IMG/VR virus record: IMGVR_UViG_3300033571_006626
Span: 1 to 26,000 of that record
Length of the DNA: 26,000 nt
Origin: a virus
Strand: one strand, 5' to 3'
A program made the translations under genes and the position numbers. Below, one piece after another: positions 15,175 through 22,587 of the stretch. The first letter of the stretch is position 1, and every line of letters starts with the position of its first letter. Under the pieces are notes generated by a model. It made no database searches. It was not told where the DNA came from and saw nothing but the letters and a program-made list of their open reading frames with translations.

Positions 15175-17493
15175 CTATTCCTCTTCAAATTTGCGCTCAG
15201 ACGGCCCAATCAGTGGCTGGAGCTGCTGCTCCGCTTCCGGATGCATGACAATATCACGCGCAAGGTTCAACATCGCAATACGCTCGCGACTCTGACGGTC
15301 AAGATCGCGGTTTTCATCGTCTGCCATGCGCTCCTGATGCCGAATTCCGACCTCACCAGCCTTGGTTTGGGCGTTCATCAGGTCCGCCTGCGCCTTAATC
15401 AGTGCCGCCTGACCCTGCTGCGGGTCCAAACCACCGCCCTGAACAGGCTGCTTGGGCGCAAAGGCCCCAGACTGGATTTTAGCCATCGTTTCGGCCTCAC
15501 GGGCCTTGGCCTCAATCATCCGCGCATCAGCAGTCTTGGTGTCGTTCTGCATTTTGGCGATTGCCTGCATCATTTCAGGCGGCGGGTTCTTCTGAGCCTG
15601 CGGCGGAGCCATGAACTGCGCCGGGTTCGACCAGCCAATGGCCTGCAAAGCAGCCGTATCAATGGCAATCGGGTCATACATCGACGGGTTAGCAGCCTGA
15701 AGCTGCTTCAACGCCGTAATCTTCATCACGCGCTGGGCATGCGAAGACGTATTCGGGTCTGCCTGAGGCACCAGATCATAGTCTTCCAGCGCCTGAAGAA
15801 ACGTCTGATGGTCCCAATAGTAGCTGGGCTTGGCGTTACGCTGCCAGAAGCTCTCCGGATGCTGCCGGAAGCAGTCGCAAAGCAGCTTGAACTCTTCAGC
15901 CTGCGCCGCATGCAGCCGCTTGTGGACCGAATTCTCGATCTTGGTCGCCTGCTCGATCATCGCCAGCGTGGTTCCGACCGGTGCATCAGCACGGCCCTCA
16001 CCAACCTGCAATTCAGACGTACCGCCAACACGCATGCCGGTCTGCGCCATGTTGTCCACCAACTGCATCAGCGCGGGGCTAGGCGGCTGGTACGGCAATG
16101 GCATGATTGCCTGACTGATCGGCATGCCGCCAGTCTTTACCAGCGCGCCGCCCCCCGGCGGAACACGGAAGATGTTGGTGTTCTGACGCGCACCAGTGTC
16201 AGCCATGAGGAAGCCGGGGAAGTTTGAGTACATCCCAGCGTCCAGAAGCTCACGCCAAGCAGCAGTAATGGCGTTCGTGGTATTTCCAAGAATGTGCAGC
16301 AGGCCGATATCGTAAAAGCCAAAGCCCGGAACGTAGGTATACTTGACGAACACCTTCTTCGCGACCGGCAGGTCAGCGACCTCTTCGTCATAGTTACGGA
16401 CAATTGACAGAATTTCCTTCGAGGAAACGTCAATAGTCACCCGGTACGGAATTTCGAGGCCGGTGATCTTGCCCTTATGCTCGTGCTCGAAGCCCTTGAT
16501 GTCGAGTTCGCAGTAGCATTCGTAGATTTCGCGGTCGCGATCCAGCGGGTTGGTGCTCTCAGCCGCGATGCCCTGCTGCGCCTTCTCCTCGCGCTGCAAC
16601 GGATCGAGCCTGCGCGCCATGGCAGTGCCCAGTTCAACGTCCCGATACACGCCCAAAATCTGCATGCGCTTCACCACCGAAGGCCGCATCATGATGCGGT
16701 GGGTGATGCGCTTGGCATTCGACAAGTCAGTGGCGTCATTGTTGACGATCAGGTCGTCAGCATCCACTGTCTCCGAGACAGGCCGGTTACGCAGCGGGCA
16801 GTAATAGACCTTCTTGAAGGCTGTACCACCAAAGCCCAGCATCAGCAGCATGCGGTCGGTGTCCGGATAATACTCAGACGCCGTCGAAGTCAGGTAATGG
16901 TTGAGATCGCGCTCCAGAGCGTTCGCAATCTGGTCTTCCTCAAGCGTGGCGGTGTTGTCGTCGTTGCGGATTTTCACCGGGCCATCGGTCGGCAGCAGTT
17001 CAGAACGGCAATTGGCCTGAAAACGCAGCACAGCCTCAAGCAGAAGCGGGTGGCGCACCTTCGACATGCCCTCAACCGGCGCACCATCAGTCGCACCCTG
17101 AAGCGAAGGCACCTCAATCTTCAGGCCAAGCAGCTTCACGCCCTGTGCGCGGTTCTCGATCCAGTCCTTACGCGAGATCAGGTCATCATCGATGCCGCGC
17201 ATGAGTTCGCCAGAGATGCGCGAGAGTTCGTCTGCGTCGATCTTATCGACCAGATTGTCCCACCAGTCGTCGCCATCGCTACCATTATCAGCCCGCTCAA
17301 GCGGATTGTCGTCCAAAGACACCGTGATCGAGCCATCAGCATGCTCAATCGAGAGCAAATTGCCCTCTTCATCCCGCTCCTCGCGGTCCTCCGGCTCCTC
17401 AAAGTCGATGTGGATCGGTTCAAGGTCAATCGCGCCAGCCTCAGGACCGGGCTGGCGGATGTTCATCGGAGCGAGGCCGGGTTGCGTAGCCAT
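15175..17493 (-). CDS. Portal protein (P22-like, 772 residues)
   Basis: ATG 17493 overlaps the preceding stop (TAATG), with AAGGA six bases upstream. The acidic N-terminus (1-75) precedes the portal core. Core landmarks are EGMSKVRHPLLLEAVLRFQANCRSELLP (about 140-167), DRMLLMLGFGGTAFKKVYY (about 213-231), VKYTYVPGFGFYDIGLLHIL with NAITAAWRELLDAG, and GRADAPVGTTLAMIEQATK. These match portals of podophages with P22-size proteins. A Gln/Ala-rich coiled C-terminal tail (about 640-760) resembles the P22 barrel. It forms the dodecameric DNA gate at one capsid vertex and binds the terminase. It lies directly behind terL, as usual. Confidence 0.92.
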   Translation of the reverse strand: MATQPGLAPMNIRQPGPEAGAIDLEPIHIDFEEPEDREERDEEGNLLSIEHADGSITVSLDDNPLERADNGSDGDDWWDNLVDKIDADELSRISGELMRGIDDDLISRKDWIENRAQGVKLLGLKIEVPSLQGATDGAPVEGMSKVRHPLLLEAVLRFQANCRSELLPTDGPVKIRNDDNTATLEEDQIANALERDLNHYLTSTASEYYPDTDRMLLMLGFGGTAFKKVYYCPLRNRPVSETVDADDLIVNNDATDLSNAKRITHRIMMRPSVVKRMQILGVYRDVELGTAMARRLDPLQREEKAQQGIAAESTNPLDRDREIYECYCELDIKGFEHEHKGKITGLEIPYRVTIDVSSKEILSIVRNYDEEVADLPVAKKVFVKYTYVPGFGFYDIGLLHILGNTTNAITAAWRELLDAGMYSNFPGFLMADTGARQNTNIFRVPPGGGALVKTGGMPISQAIMPLPYQPPSPALMQLVDNMAQTGMRVGGTSELQVGEGRADAPVGTTLAMIEQATKIENSVHKRLHAAQAEEFKLLCDCFRQHPESFWQRNAKPSYYWDHQTFLQALEDYDLVPQADPNTSSHAQRVMKITALKQLQAANPSMYDPIAIDTAALQAIGWSNPAQFMAPPQAQKNPPPEMMQAIAKMQNDTKTADARMIEAKAREAETMAKIQSGAFAPKQPVQGGGLDPQQGQAALIKAQADLMNAQTKAGEVGIRHQERMADDENRDLDRQSRERIAMLNLARDIVMHPEAEQQLQPLIGPSERKFEEE

Positions 17494-17705
17494 TAGTCGT
17501 CCTTCATCTCAGCATCACGCAGGCACTCCATCTCCTCTACAAAGAGTCGAAGGCCTTCTTGGGCGGCAGAATTATCATCCTTTGCCCCCAATGTATAGGT
17601 TCGCTCATGGTCAAAGGGCTTCACGCCCCAAACCCTTACTGCGAATTGGCGTTGGCCCAGATCATCCACAGTACAAGAAGCAAGAATACGATCTTCATGG
17701 CTCAT
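17493..17705 (-). CDS. Small protein between terminase and portal, unknown
   Basis: 70 residues from ATG 17705, preferred over ATG 17717 because GGAGGGGAAA stands just upstream. Product MSHEDRILASCTVDDLG... includes RQFAVRVWGVKPF and a C-terminal acidic helix (LRLFVEEMECLRDAEMKDD). It resembles no family I can name. It overlaps the portal start at TAATG, so the two are probably translationally coupled. Possible roles in packaging are speculative. Confidence 0.65.
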   Translation of the reverse strand: MSHEDRILASCTVDDLGQRQFAVRVWGVKPFDHERTYTLGAKDDNSAAQEGLRLFVEEMECLRDAEMKDD

Positions 17706-17716
17706 TTTCCCCTCCA

Positions 17717-19336
17717 TTACGCAGGATAAAGTGGGGCATCCTGCTTGCCCGGATAAATCTTCTGGCGATCAATCTCATGAATGCGCTCAGCAGAGCGCGT
17801 CAGCAAGCCAATATCGCGCAAATGACGAATGCTCATCGACACAGTATCAACCAAGTCATCATGCTTCCCCTTAGGGAACTGCCCAACTTGGGTAATAACT
17901 TCTTCAGCCCACTGCTTGTCAGGAGCGTAAACCATCTTCTCAGCAAACAAATGCTGCACAGAATAGAGCCGCGCCAGCTTGTCCATACTCTTAGGGTCAG
18001 ACAACTGCACAGCAAAGCCCTCATAGCCGTACAGACGCCTAAGCTCCTGCGACACAGAAATACCTGCGGCCTTATTCTCAACCAGCAGCTTATCAACCTT
18101 ACAGGCCTTGCAGGTCTTGGCCACCTTCTCCACCAGATCGTGGAACTCCAGTCGCTCCTGCCACGCATGCATCAGCATCAACTTAGGCGCAAACTCACTA
18201 TACGTCCGGTCGTAATAAATCGGACGGCCATCAGCATCCAAAATGCGATTAGCCACCGAAGTGGCGTCAGTCGTAAACACACCCCAGACAGTCAAAGCCG
18301 AATAGTCATTGTTGGTCTTAGTCGTGTACGCCGTATCAAGACTGGCCACGATGTAATCCATGGGCGGAAACGACCGCTCCTCCCACAATTGCCACCACTC
18401 ACGCTTAATAACACCGCCACCAGCAGGCTCCGGGCGCTGCTGCAACTGCCCAGCAGCCATAAATGGCCCAAGAGCGCGCTCAAGCTTAGCAACCTCTTCT
18501 TCACCAAACCGATCAGGCCACAGCAATTCACCATCCTTGGTGCGCGGGTCCTCCCAGCCAATGTTGGTCACAAACGACCGTTCAGGCTCAAAACGCATCG
18601 GCAGACACAAATGCGTCCACCCATCCGCCTCCTTCTCCAGAATATGACCCGTCAAGTCATCCTCAGCCAGCCGCTGCTGAATGATGATATACGCGCCCGT
18701 CTTCATGTCATTCAAACGGGTGCTCATCGTCCCGTCCCACCACTCCTTGGTGGCCTCAATGCTGGCCTCTGAGAACGCCTCAGACGCCGAGTTAGGGTCG
18801 TCGCAGATAATGATCGAGCCACCCTCGCCCGTAACAGCCGCGCCAACAGAGGTAATCAGGCGCTCACCGCCCTGATCATTCGAGAAACGGCTCTTGGTGT
18901 TCTGGTCAGAGTTCAGGCTATACCGCTCACCCCACAGGCCCTGATACCAAGGGCTCTCAATCAATCGGCGGCACTTCACACTATCACGCAGCACTAGCTG
19001 GTTGGCATAAGACGCCATCAGAAACTGCACACCCGGGCCACTTGTCGGGCTGCGATGCTGCTGCGCCCACACCCACGCCGGAAACGCCACAGACGTAATC
19101 GTAGACTTACCATGGCGAGGCGGAATGTTAATGATCAGCCGCTTGATGTCGCCATCACACACCGCCTGCAAGTGCTCGGCCACAGCCTCAATCGGCCAGC
19201 CATCCTTCCAAGGGCTGGCGTCAATGTACTTCCACGCATTCGCCAAAAACAGATACAGGCTCTCTTCGCAATCCGCCCGGTCCAACGCCTGCAACTGGCG
19301 CTCAAGATCAAGCTGGGAGATGTCGAAGTCGATCAT
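17717..19336 (-). CDS. terL: Terminase large subunit (ATPase and nuclease)
   Basis: 539 residues, ATG 19336. ATPase part: an adenine/N-terminal helix, Walker A PPRHGKST (72-79), Walker B IIICDD (175-180), and QRLAEDD near 221-227 as the coupling motif region. Nuclease part, RNase H-like: ASLDTAY with D334, VENKAAG with E420, and KHDDLVD with D493/D494 as the metal-binding acids. It packages concatemeric DNA into the prohead by ATP-driven translocation and cuts it. Its length is normal for the family. It overlaps the preceding small gene by ATGA and is followed by the portal operon. Confidence 0.95.
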   Translation of the reverse strand: MIDFDISQLDLERQLQALDRADCEESLYLFLANAWKYIDASPWKDGWPIEAVAEHLQAVCDGDIKRLIINIPPRHGKSTITSVAFPAWVWAQQHRSPTSGPGVQFLMASYANQLVLRDSVKCRRLIESPWYQGLWGERYSLNSDQNTKSRFSNDQGGERLITSVGAAVTGEGGSIIICDDPNSASEAFSEASIEATKEWWDGTMSTRLNDMKTGAYIIIQQRLAEDDLTGHILEKEADGWTHLCLPMRFEPERSFVTNIGWEDPRTKDGELLWPDRFGEEEVAKLERALGPFMAAGQLQQRPEPAGGGVIKREWWQLWEERSFPPMDYIVASLDTAYTTKTNNDYSALTVWGVFTTDATSVANRILDADGRPIYYDRTYSEFAPKLMLMHAWQERLEFHDLVEKVAKTCKACKVDKLLVENKAAGISVSQELRRLYGYEGFAVQLSDPKSMDKLARLYSVQHLFAEKMVYAPDKQWAEEVITQVGQFPKGKHDDLVDTVSMSIRHLRDIGLLTRSAERIHEIDRQKIYPGKQDAPLYPA

Positions 19337-19500
19337 CCCACCAAGTCCTCAAACATCTGCTGCAAATACTCATGGCTCTGCTGCTTGGCCCCAATAAACC
19401 GCTCACAGTCCTGCGGGCACTCCAGCCGCTCACCACAAGTGCAGCGCATCCAGCCCAGCGGCACCACAGCCTCCATGTACTCCTTGGCCCGCTCAGTCAC
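19333..19500 (-). CDS. Small Cys-rich protein between terS and terL
   Basis: 55 residues. I use GTG 19500, preceded by AAGGTGG six bases upstream and overlapping the terS stop by eight bases, rather than the TTG/ATG at 19527/19524, which have no ribosome site. Cysteines at 20, 22, 28 and 32 (CTCG...CPQDC) form a compact likely metal site; the rest is a helix of Gln, Glu and Tyr. The stop shares ATGA with terL. No family recognised. It may be a packaging accessory, or only a translational linker; function unknown. Confidence 0.62.
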   Translation of the reverse strand: MTERAKEYMEAVVPLGWMRCTCGERLECPQDCERFIGAKQQSHEYLQQMFEDLVG

Positions 19501-20194
19501 CGCCAACCACCTTATAATCGCCATCAATCTGCACAGGCCCCGGCTGCTGGGCCAGCTTCATCGCGCTCGTCAAAATCTCACGCAGCGCATCACGCTGCTC
19601 CGGATTAAGCAACGTAGGATCAATCGTCTTCGTCTGATGATCAATCTGCAACGGCTTCCCATCAGGGCCAGTAAGCTCAACCGCCTTCTTATCCCGGTAC
19701 GCCTCCCCACCAAGCTTACCCAGCAAGAAAATACCCGCCTGCACCGTCCCCTTATGCCTCGGATCACGCGCAATGTTATAAAGATTGGCCTGAATGTCAT
19801 TCATCATGACAGCCTGCGCAGACTCCAACTCCTCCTCATAATGGCTCCGCAGCGTAGCAATGCTAATCCCAATGACCTTCGCAATCGCCTCCTGCGACAG
19901 CCCAAGCCCCGCCGCATACATCACACCCTGCCTGCTCTTCGCTGTCGGAACATGGCTGCCGCTGCTAATCGTCCGCCCGCGATCCGCCAAAAGCGCCCGA
20001 AAAGGCGAAACCGTATACTCCGGCCCATCCTCAGTCGCATCAGCCACAGGCAAAGTAATTACCTCACGGCCCGTCTCCAACTTCTCCGGCGTGTCATTAA
20101 TCGGCTCCGCACCCTCAGGCAGCGGATCATGAGCCTTGCGCTTGGCCAACTTGGCCTTCTTACGCACCATTACTGTCGTGGGACGCTTGGCCAT
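19493..20194 (-). CDS. terS: Terminase small subunit (DNA-recognition, HTH)
   Basis: 233 residues from ATG 20194; the TTG at 20197 is possible but neither has a clear ribosome site. The N-terminus is Lys/Arg-rich (residues 9-20). Residues about 90-118 (GVMYAAGLGLSQEAIAKVIG, then ISIATLRSHY) form a helix-turn-helix like that of small terminases. It is followed by helical segments (NDIQANLYNIARD, TVQAGIFLLGKLGGEAYRD) that would form the ring. It binds the phage packaging site and brings it to TerL. It lies immediately ahead of terL in the same operon. Position and HTH support the call; primary similarity alone is modest. Confidence 0.82.
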   Translation of the reverse strand: MAKRPTTVMVRKKAKLAKRKAHDPLPEGAEPINDTPEKLETGREVITLPVADATEDGPEYTVSPFRALLADRGRTISSGSHVPTAKSRQGVMYAAGLGLSQEAIAKVIGISIATLRSHYEEELESAQAVMMNDIQANLYNIARDPRHKGTVQAGIFLLGKLGGEAYRDKKAVELTGPDGKPLQIDHQTKTIDPTLLNPEQRDALREILTSAMKLAQQPGPVQIDGDYKVVGGD

Positions 20195-20380
20195 CAATAA
20201 TACCCAAATCAGATAAGATCAGGCCAATCTAATCAATCCGGCCATCTTGGGCAAGGTATGTGTGATGGTGCGCCGCAAGCCACCGTCACAGCAAGCTCCA
20301 TCCTTTTCCCGAGTACCCCCCCGGGTCTTTTTTTAGCAAGAGGGGGGTGGGGGTCTTCCGGGGGCCAGATCGCCCGCCAG

Positions 20381-20416
20381 AAAAAAGGCGGTCCGCCAGT
20401 GAGAGCGAACCGCCTT
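20381..20416 (-). terminator. Intrinsic terminator, minus strand, upstream of terS
   Basis: The minus strand reads AAGGCGGT (20416-20409), a 16-base loop, then ACCGCCTTTTTT (20392-20381): an 8-bp stem whose 3' arm runs into six Ts. It would stop transcripts coming from the small gene at 20752-20976 before they enter terS. Confidence 0.85.
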
Positions 20417-20649
20417 AATCAGCAAGGAGCAAACTTGTTGACCCACCCGCCCTAGCGGCTCTCGCGCTTCTACGCAAGTCCGTTGGTCCTTGAGCACGTT
20501 TTTTTGTGGGTTGTTGGGGGTTGGCAGAATGTAACCCCCATATGGTACCAAAACCTACAGAAAAGGGGGTATAGGGTATTCTTCTTTCAGGTAAAAAAGT
20601 CTTACACCACAGGATAGCAGACTGTCTTCGACAGGCGTCTTGTTTTCTG

Positions 20650-20689
20650 GTCAGCCTGTCGGCTGACGGGCGCGGGCGCGGAGCGCCCG
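20650..20689. repeat. Two adjacent perfect hairpins
   Basis: GTCAGCC-TGTC-GGCTGAC (20650-20667) and CGGGCGC-GGA-GCGCCCG (20673-20689) are 7-bp perfect inverted repeats five bases apart. Neither is followed by a T-run on either strand, so they are not typical terminators. They would fold in the 3' untranslated part of the leftward early transcript. Confidence 0.6.
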
Positions 20690-20751
20690 GTGGGCGCGGG
20701 GCGCGAGGGCGCGTCGGCATTTAACATAATGTCGAGCGCGCCCGTGGGCGG

Positions 20752-20976
20752 TCAGTGCATCGCGCCCTGCTGCTCCCATGCCTGCTGGCTGCACAGTTGG
20801 CGGTAGGCGCGCTCGGTGCCGCTGTTGTACTGCTCGACGGTCAGCGCGGTAACATCAGTGTCGGCATGCTCGAAGCGGTGCTTGTCGCAGTCGGCCAGCA
20901 CGGCCTCGGCCCATGTGGGATAGGTGGCGACTACTGCGATGGCGATGCCGTGGCTGCGGGCGATGACGTTATACAT
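20752..20976 (-). CDS. Small leftward early-type protein, unknown
   Basis: 74 residues, ATG 20976 with a strong AAGGAG eight bases upstream. Product MYNVIARSHGIAIAVVATYP... is a small mixed protein with Gln/Cys/Trp toward its C-terminus (YRQLCSQQAWEQQG) and no membrane segment. It has its own promoter candidate with a dyad operator and its own terminator (20381), so it forms a separate one-gene unit, apart from the late block. No family recognised. Its place opposite the rightward early operon suggests a regulatory or early take-over function, which is inference. Confidence 0.75.
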   Translation of the reverse strand: MYNVIARSHGIAIAVVATYPTWAEAVLADCDKHRFEHADTDVTALTVEQYNSGTERAYRQLCSQQAWEQQGAMH

Positions 20977-21002
20977 AAGGTGTGCTCCTTGTTGACACCC
21001 AA

Positions 21003-21031
21003 CACTTAGGGCACCTCGCCCTACAGGTCAA
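21003..21031 (-). promoter_or_regulatory. Leftward promoter with 17-bp dyad operator (site 1)
   Basis: Minus strand: TTGACC (21031-21026), a 17-bp spacer, then TAAGTG (21008-21003). The dyad TAGGGC-GAGGT-GCCCTA (21023-21007) fills the spacer and overlaps the -10 by two bases, so binding would block RNA polymerase. It reads toward the gene at 20976. Confidence 0.7.
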
Positions 21032-21089
21032 TGCGGAAAATTCGATCAAAAGAAAATTATTGATCAGTTTTTCCCATGTACGATTTCTC

Positions 21090-21118
21090 TTGCTAGGGCG
21101 ACATGCCCTAGTTATAAG
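21090..21118 (+). promoter_or_regulatory. Rightward promoter with 17-bp dyad operator (site 2)
   Basis: TTGCTA (21090-21095), a 17-bp spacer, then TATAAG (21113-21118). The dyad TAGGGC-GACAT-GCCCTA (21094-21110, extended to C/G at 21093/21111) lies within the spacer and touches the -35. It reads toward the gene at 21147. Confidence 0.7.
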
Positions 21119-21146
21119 GGGGCATCAACCAAGCAAGGAGCCGCAC

Positions 21147-21332
21147 ATGACCAAGACCGAACTAAAGCACAGCGCGCAGGACCGGCTGCTGGGCTTCATG
21201 GCCGAGGCCGTCTACCGCGCCGAAGATGAAGGCGACAAGGAGATGGCCGCAGAGCTGCTGCGTCAAGCGCGCCGCGCCATGACCATGTTCGGCGTGGTCA
21301 GCTATCCCGGCCTTGAAGCCCCCAACGCATAA
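21147..21332 (+). CDS. Small acidic/helical early protein, unknown
   Basis: 61 residues from ATG 21147, chosen because AAGGAG stands six bases upstream; the frame is open further left but has no signal there. Product MTKTELKHSAQDRLLGFMAE... is mainly one or two helices with EAVYRAEDEGDKEMAAELLRQ and ends PGLEAPNA. It is the first gene after the rightward promoter with operator site 2. No family recognised. Confidence 0.72.
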   Translation: MTKTELKHSAQDRLLGFMAEAVYRAEDEGDKEMAAELLRQARRAMTMFGVVSYPGLEAPNA

Positions 21333-21344
21333 GGAGCACACGAC

Positions 21345-21599
21345 ATGATCACGCCCCTATTAAACATCAACGGCAGCAGCGCCGACGTTCTCATCAATCC
21401 GCGCCTAGCCGCCATGGACCACCTGATGGATGCCATTGAGGCCTTGTCGCAGGCAGTGCCAAACGGGCGCGACTATCCCGGCAACAGTACCGCCTGCCTT
21501 GCCGACCGCGAGGAACACTATGACCGCATCAAGGCCATCAAGGCCTTGCGAGAGGCCATCTATGCCGAGGCCATCGCCATCAAGGAGCAGCAAGCATGA
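21345..21599 (+). CDS. Small early phage protein with NGRDYPGNS motif
   Basis: 84 residues, ATG 21345 with AAGGAG upstream. The start MITPLLNINGSSADVLINP, the central AVPNGRDYPGNS (about 38-49) and the closing helix match a family of short phage proteins found beside early genes in many podo- and siphophages; no function is established. It is predicted as two helices around the PNGRDYPG turn. It overlaps the following gene by ATGA. Confidence 0.78.
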   Translation: MITPLLNINGSSADVLINPRLAAMDHLMDAIEALSQAVPNGRDYPGNSTACLADREEHYDRIKAIKALREAIYAEAIAIKEQQA

Positions 21600-21823
21600 T
21601 CGACTACAGCCACCTCAACGCCCTCGAATTAGGCCTGTCGCATGAGCGCGAGCGCCTGCGCCTCGCCCGCAGCCAGCAAGAGATCGCATACCGCGAAATC
21701 TGGGTGCGCCAGTATGAACGCGAGATCGCCAGCGAGCGCGAGCTGCTCGGCCTCCCGCCCGAAGGCGATGCGCCCATGACCCTCGATGAAATCTTGGCCG
21801 AGCTTGAGGGGCCGCTGGCCTGA
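21596..21823 (+). CDS. Small coiled-coil early protein, unknown
   Basis: 75 residues, ATG 21596 in an ATGA overlap with the previous gene, so translation is probably coupled. Arg/Glu-rich segments (LSHERERLRLARSQQEIAYR, then YEREIASERELLG) predict a long coiled coil, ending in an acidic helix LDEILAELEGPLA. No conserved family recognised. A rightward terminator follows ten bases after its stop, closing the first three-gene unit. Confidence 0.68.
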   Translation: MIDYSHLNALELGLSHERERLRLARSQQEIAYREIWVRQYEREIASERELLGLPPEGDAPMTLDEILAELEGPLA

Positions 21824-21832
21824 TCGGATAAG

Positions 21833-21863
21833 GCGATCATCCTTCACCGGGTGATCGCTTTTT
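21833..21863 (+). terminator. Intrinsic terminator after the first rightward unit
   Basis: GCGATCATCC (21833-21842) pairs with GGGTGATCGC (21849-21858), a 10-bp stem with one wobble around a short loop, followed by TTTTT (21859-21863). It ends the 21147-21823 transcript just before the third promoter. Confidence 0.88.
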
Positions 21864-21868
21864 CCCTC

Positions 21869-21897
21869 TTGCATGTTAGGGCATCTCGCCCTATCTA
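21869..21897 (+). promoter_or_regulatory. Rightward promoter with 17-bp dyad operator (site 3)
   Basis: TTGCAT (21869-21874), a 17-bp spacer, then TATCTA (21892-21897). The dyad TAGGGC-ATCTC-GCCCTA (21877-21893) lies in the spacer and overlaps the -10 by two bases, the same register as site 1. It follows the terminator directly and reads toward the gene at 21924. Confidence 0.72.
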
Positions 21898-21923
21898 CAG
21901 ATCACCAACAAGGAGAAAACGAC

Positions 21924-22148
21924 ATGAGGCCCAACGCAGCATACGGATCAGATATCGTCATCATCAAAGAGGCGGTCGGCTGGTCTGTCTGGTCACAGAA
22001 CGACATCATCGCCAACGTCACCCGCGAGGGGCTCGACCTGCTCGTCTACGGAGCGGTCAGCAAGGGGCTGTCGGTTTACAATGAGGATACAGAGCAATGG
22101 CTTGCAGGCACCCTCGCCCAACTCGACCCTACCCAAGAGGTACCATAA
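21924..22148 (+). CDS. Small early protein, unknown
   Basis: 74 residues from ATG 21924, chosen because AAGGAG stands upstream; the open frame to the left crosses the promoter. Product MRPNAAYGSDIVIIKEAVGW... is a mixed beta/helical small protein with SVWSQNDIIANVTREGLDLL and an acidic end; no motif recognised. It is the first gene under promoter site 3. Confidence 0.68.
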   Translation: MRPNAAYGSDIVIIKEAVGWSVWSQNDIIANVTREGLDLLVYGAVSKGLSVYNEDTEQWLAGTLAQLDPTQEVP

Positions 22149-22173
22149 TACCGCAAACGCACGAATTTCATTT

Positions 22174-22202
22174 CTAAAACGGGACACATTGTCACGTTTT
22201 AG
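22174..22202. promoter_or_regulatory. 29-bp near-perfect dyad (operator or bidirectional terminator)
   Basis: CTAAAACGGGACA - CAT - TGTCACGTTTTAG: 13-bp arms with one mismatch around a three-base centre. It lies alone between the genes ending at 22148 and starting at 22259. It is different from the 17-bp dyads. Flanking A4/T4 inside the arms would also suit a weak bidirectional terminator. No promoter is clear next to it. Confidence 0.6.
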
Positions 22203-22258
22203 CAGACCACCGAAACGCAAATTACCTATTCAATCACAATCAGTTAAGGAGCAAAAAC

Positions 22259-22576
22259 ATGATCACCGTAATCTCGAACAAGACCAACCTGTGCGACATC
22301 GACCAACTGGGCGAGATCAAGGCGCAGATCGCGGACCTTCAGGCGGTCGCTGACAAGCTTGCCAAGGGCATCAAGGAACTGGGCGCGGGCAAGCATGAGG
22401 GCGACCTGTTCAGCGCCACTGTGAGCGTGGTTGATGAGCGTTGGTCGGCAGACCCGAAGGCTATCAGCGCCAAGCTCAAGGAACTGATGGGCGAGACTGC
22501 CTTCGACCGGTTCTGCGCAGCCAACCAGAAGAAGACCGCTGGCTACACCAGCCTCACCCTCGCAGCGCGTAATTGA
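22259..22576 (+). CDS. Helical early phage protein, unknown (conserved family)
   Basis: 105 residues, ATG 22259 with TTAAGGAG upstream. The N-terminal part is a coiled coil (DQLGEIKAQIADLQAVADKL), then GKHEGDLFSATVSVVDERW, which resembles a beta hairpin, then a C-terminal helix and TSLTLAARN strand. This layout (helix, Glu-Gly-x-L/F strand, variable helix, final TVxVxA strand) recurs in small proteins of many phages near early genes and has no known function. It follows the 29-bp dyad directly. Confidence 0.75.
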   Translation: MITVISNKTNLCDIDQLGEIKAQIADLQAVADKLAKGIKELGAGKHEGDLFSATVSVVDERWSADPKAISAKLKELMGETAFDRFCAANQKKTAGYTSLTLAARN

Positions 22577-22587
22577 TGGAGGACATC

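Larger units (their letters stand above)
20198..20751. other. Intergenic region between early-left gene and terS: hairpins, G-rich tract, no gene
   Basis: I see no convincing gene here. From left to right: an inverted GGCC pair (about 20221-20250), a C/G-rich tract with G6TG5 and another G5 (20342-20364), a minus-strand terminator (20381-20416), a 7-bp hairpin GGGGGTT/AACCCCC (20516-20539), a small hairpin CTGTC-TTC-GACAG (20622-20634), and two adjacent 7-bp perfect hairpins (20650-20667 and 20673-20689). It may hold the packaging site, a late promoter and an untranslated RNA. No -10/-35 for terS is clear. Confidence 0.6.

Noticed and set aside
17192-18772. 526-residue plus-strand frame across portal and terL
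   Set aside because: It is antisense to terL and the portal, whose motifs are clear; the product is Arg/Leu/His-rich noise.
20440-20456. GCCCTA half-site near a TTGACC
   Set aside because: No second arm and no -10 at the correct distance.
20415-20720. 101-residue minus-strand frame in the intergenic region
   Set aside because: Pro/Arg/Ala-rich with no start signal and it runs through hairpins and the terminator.
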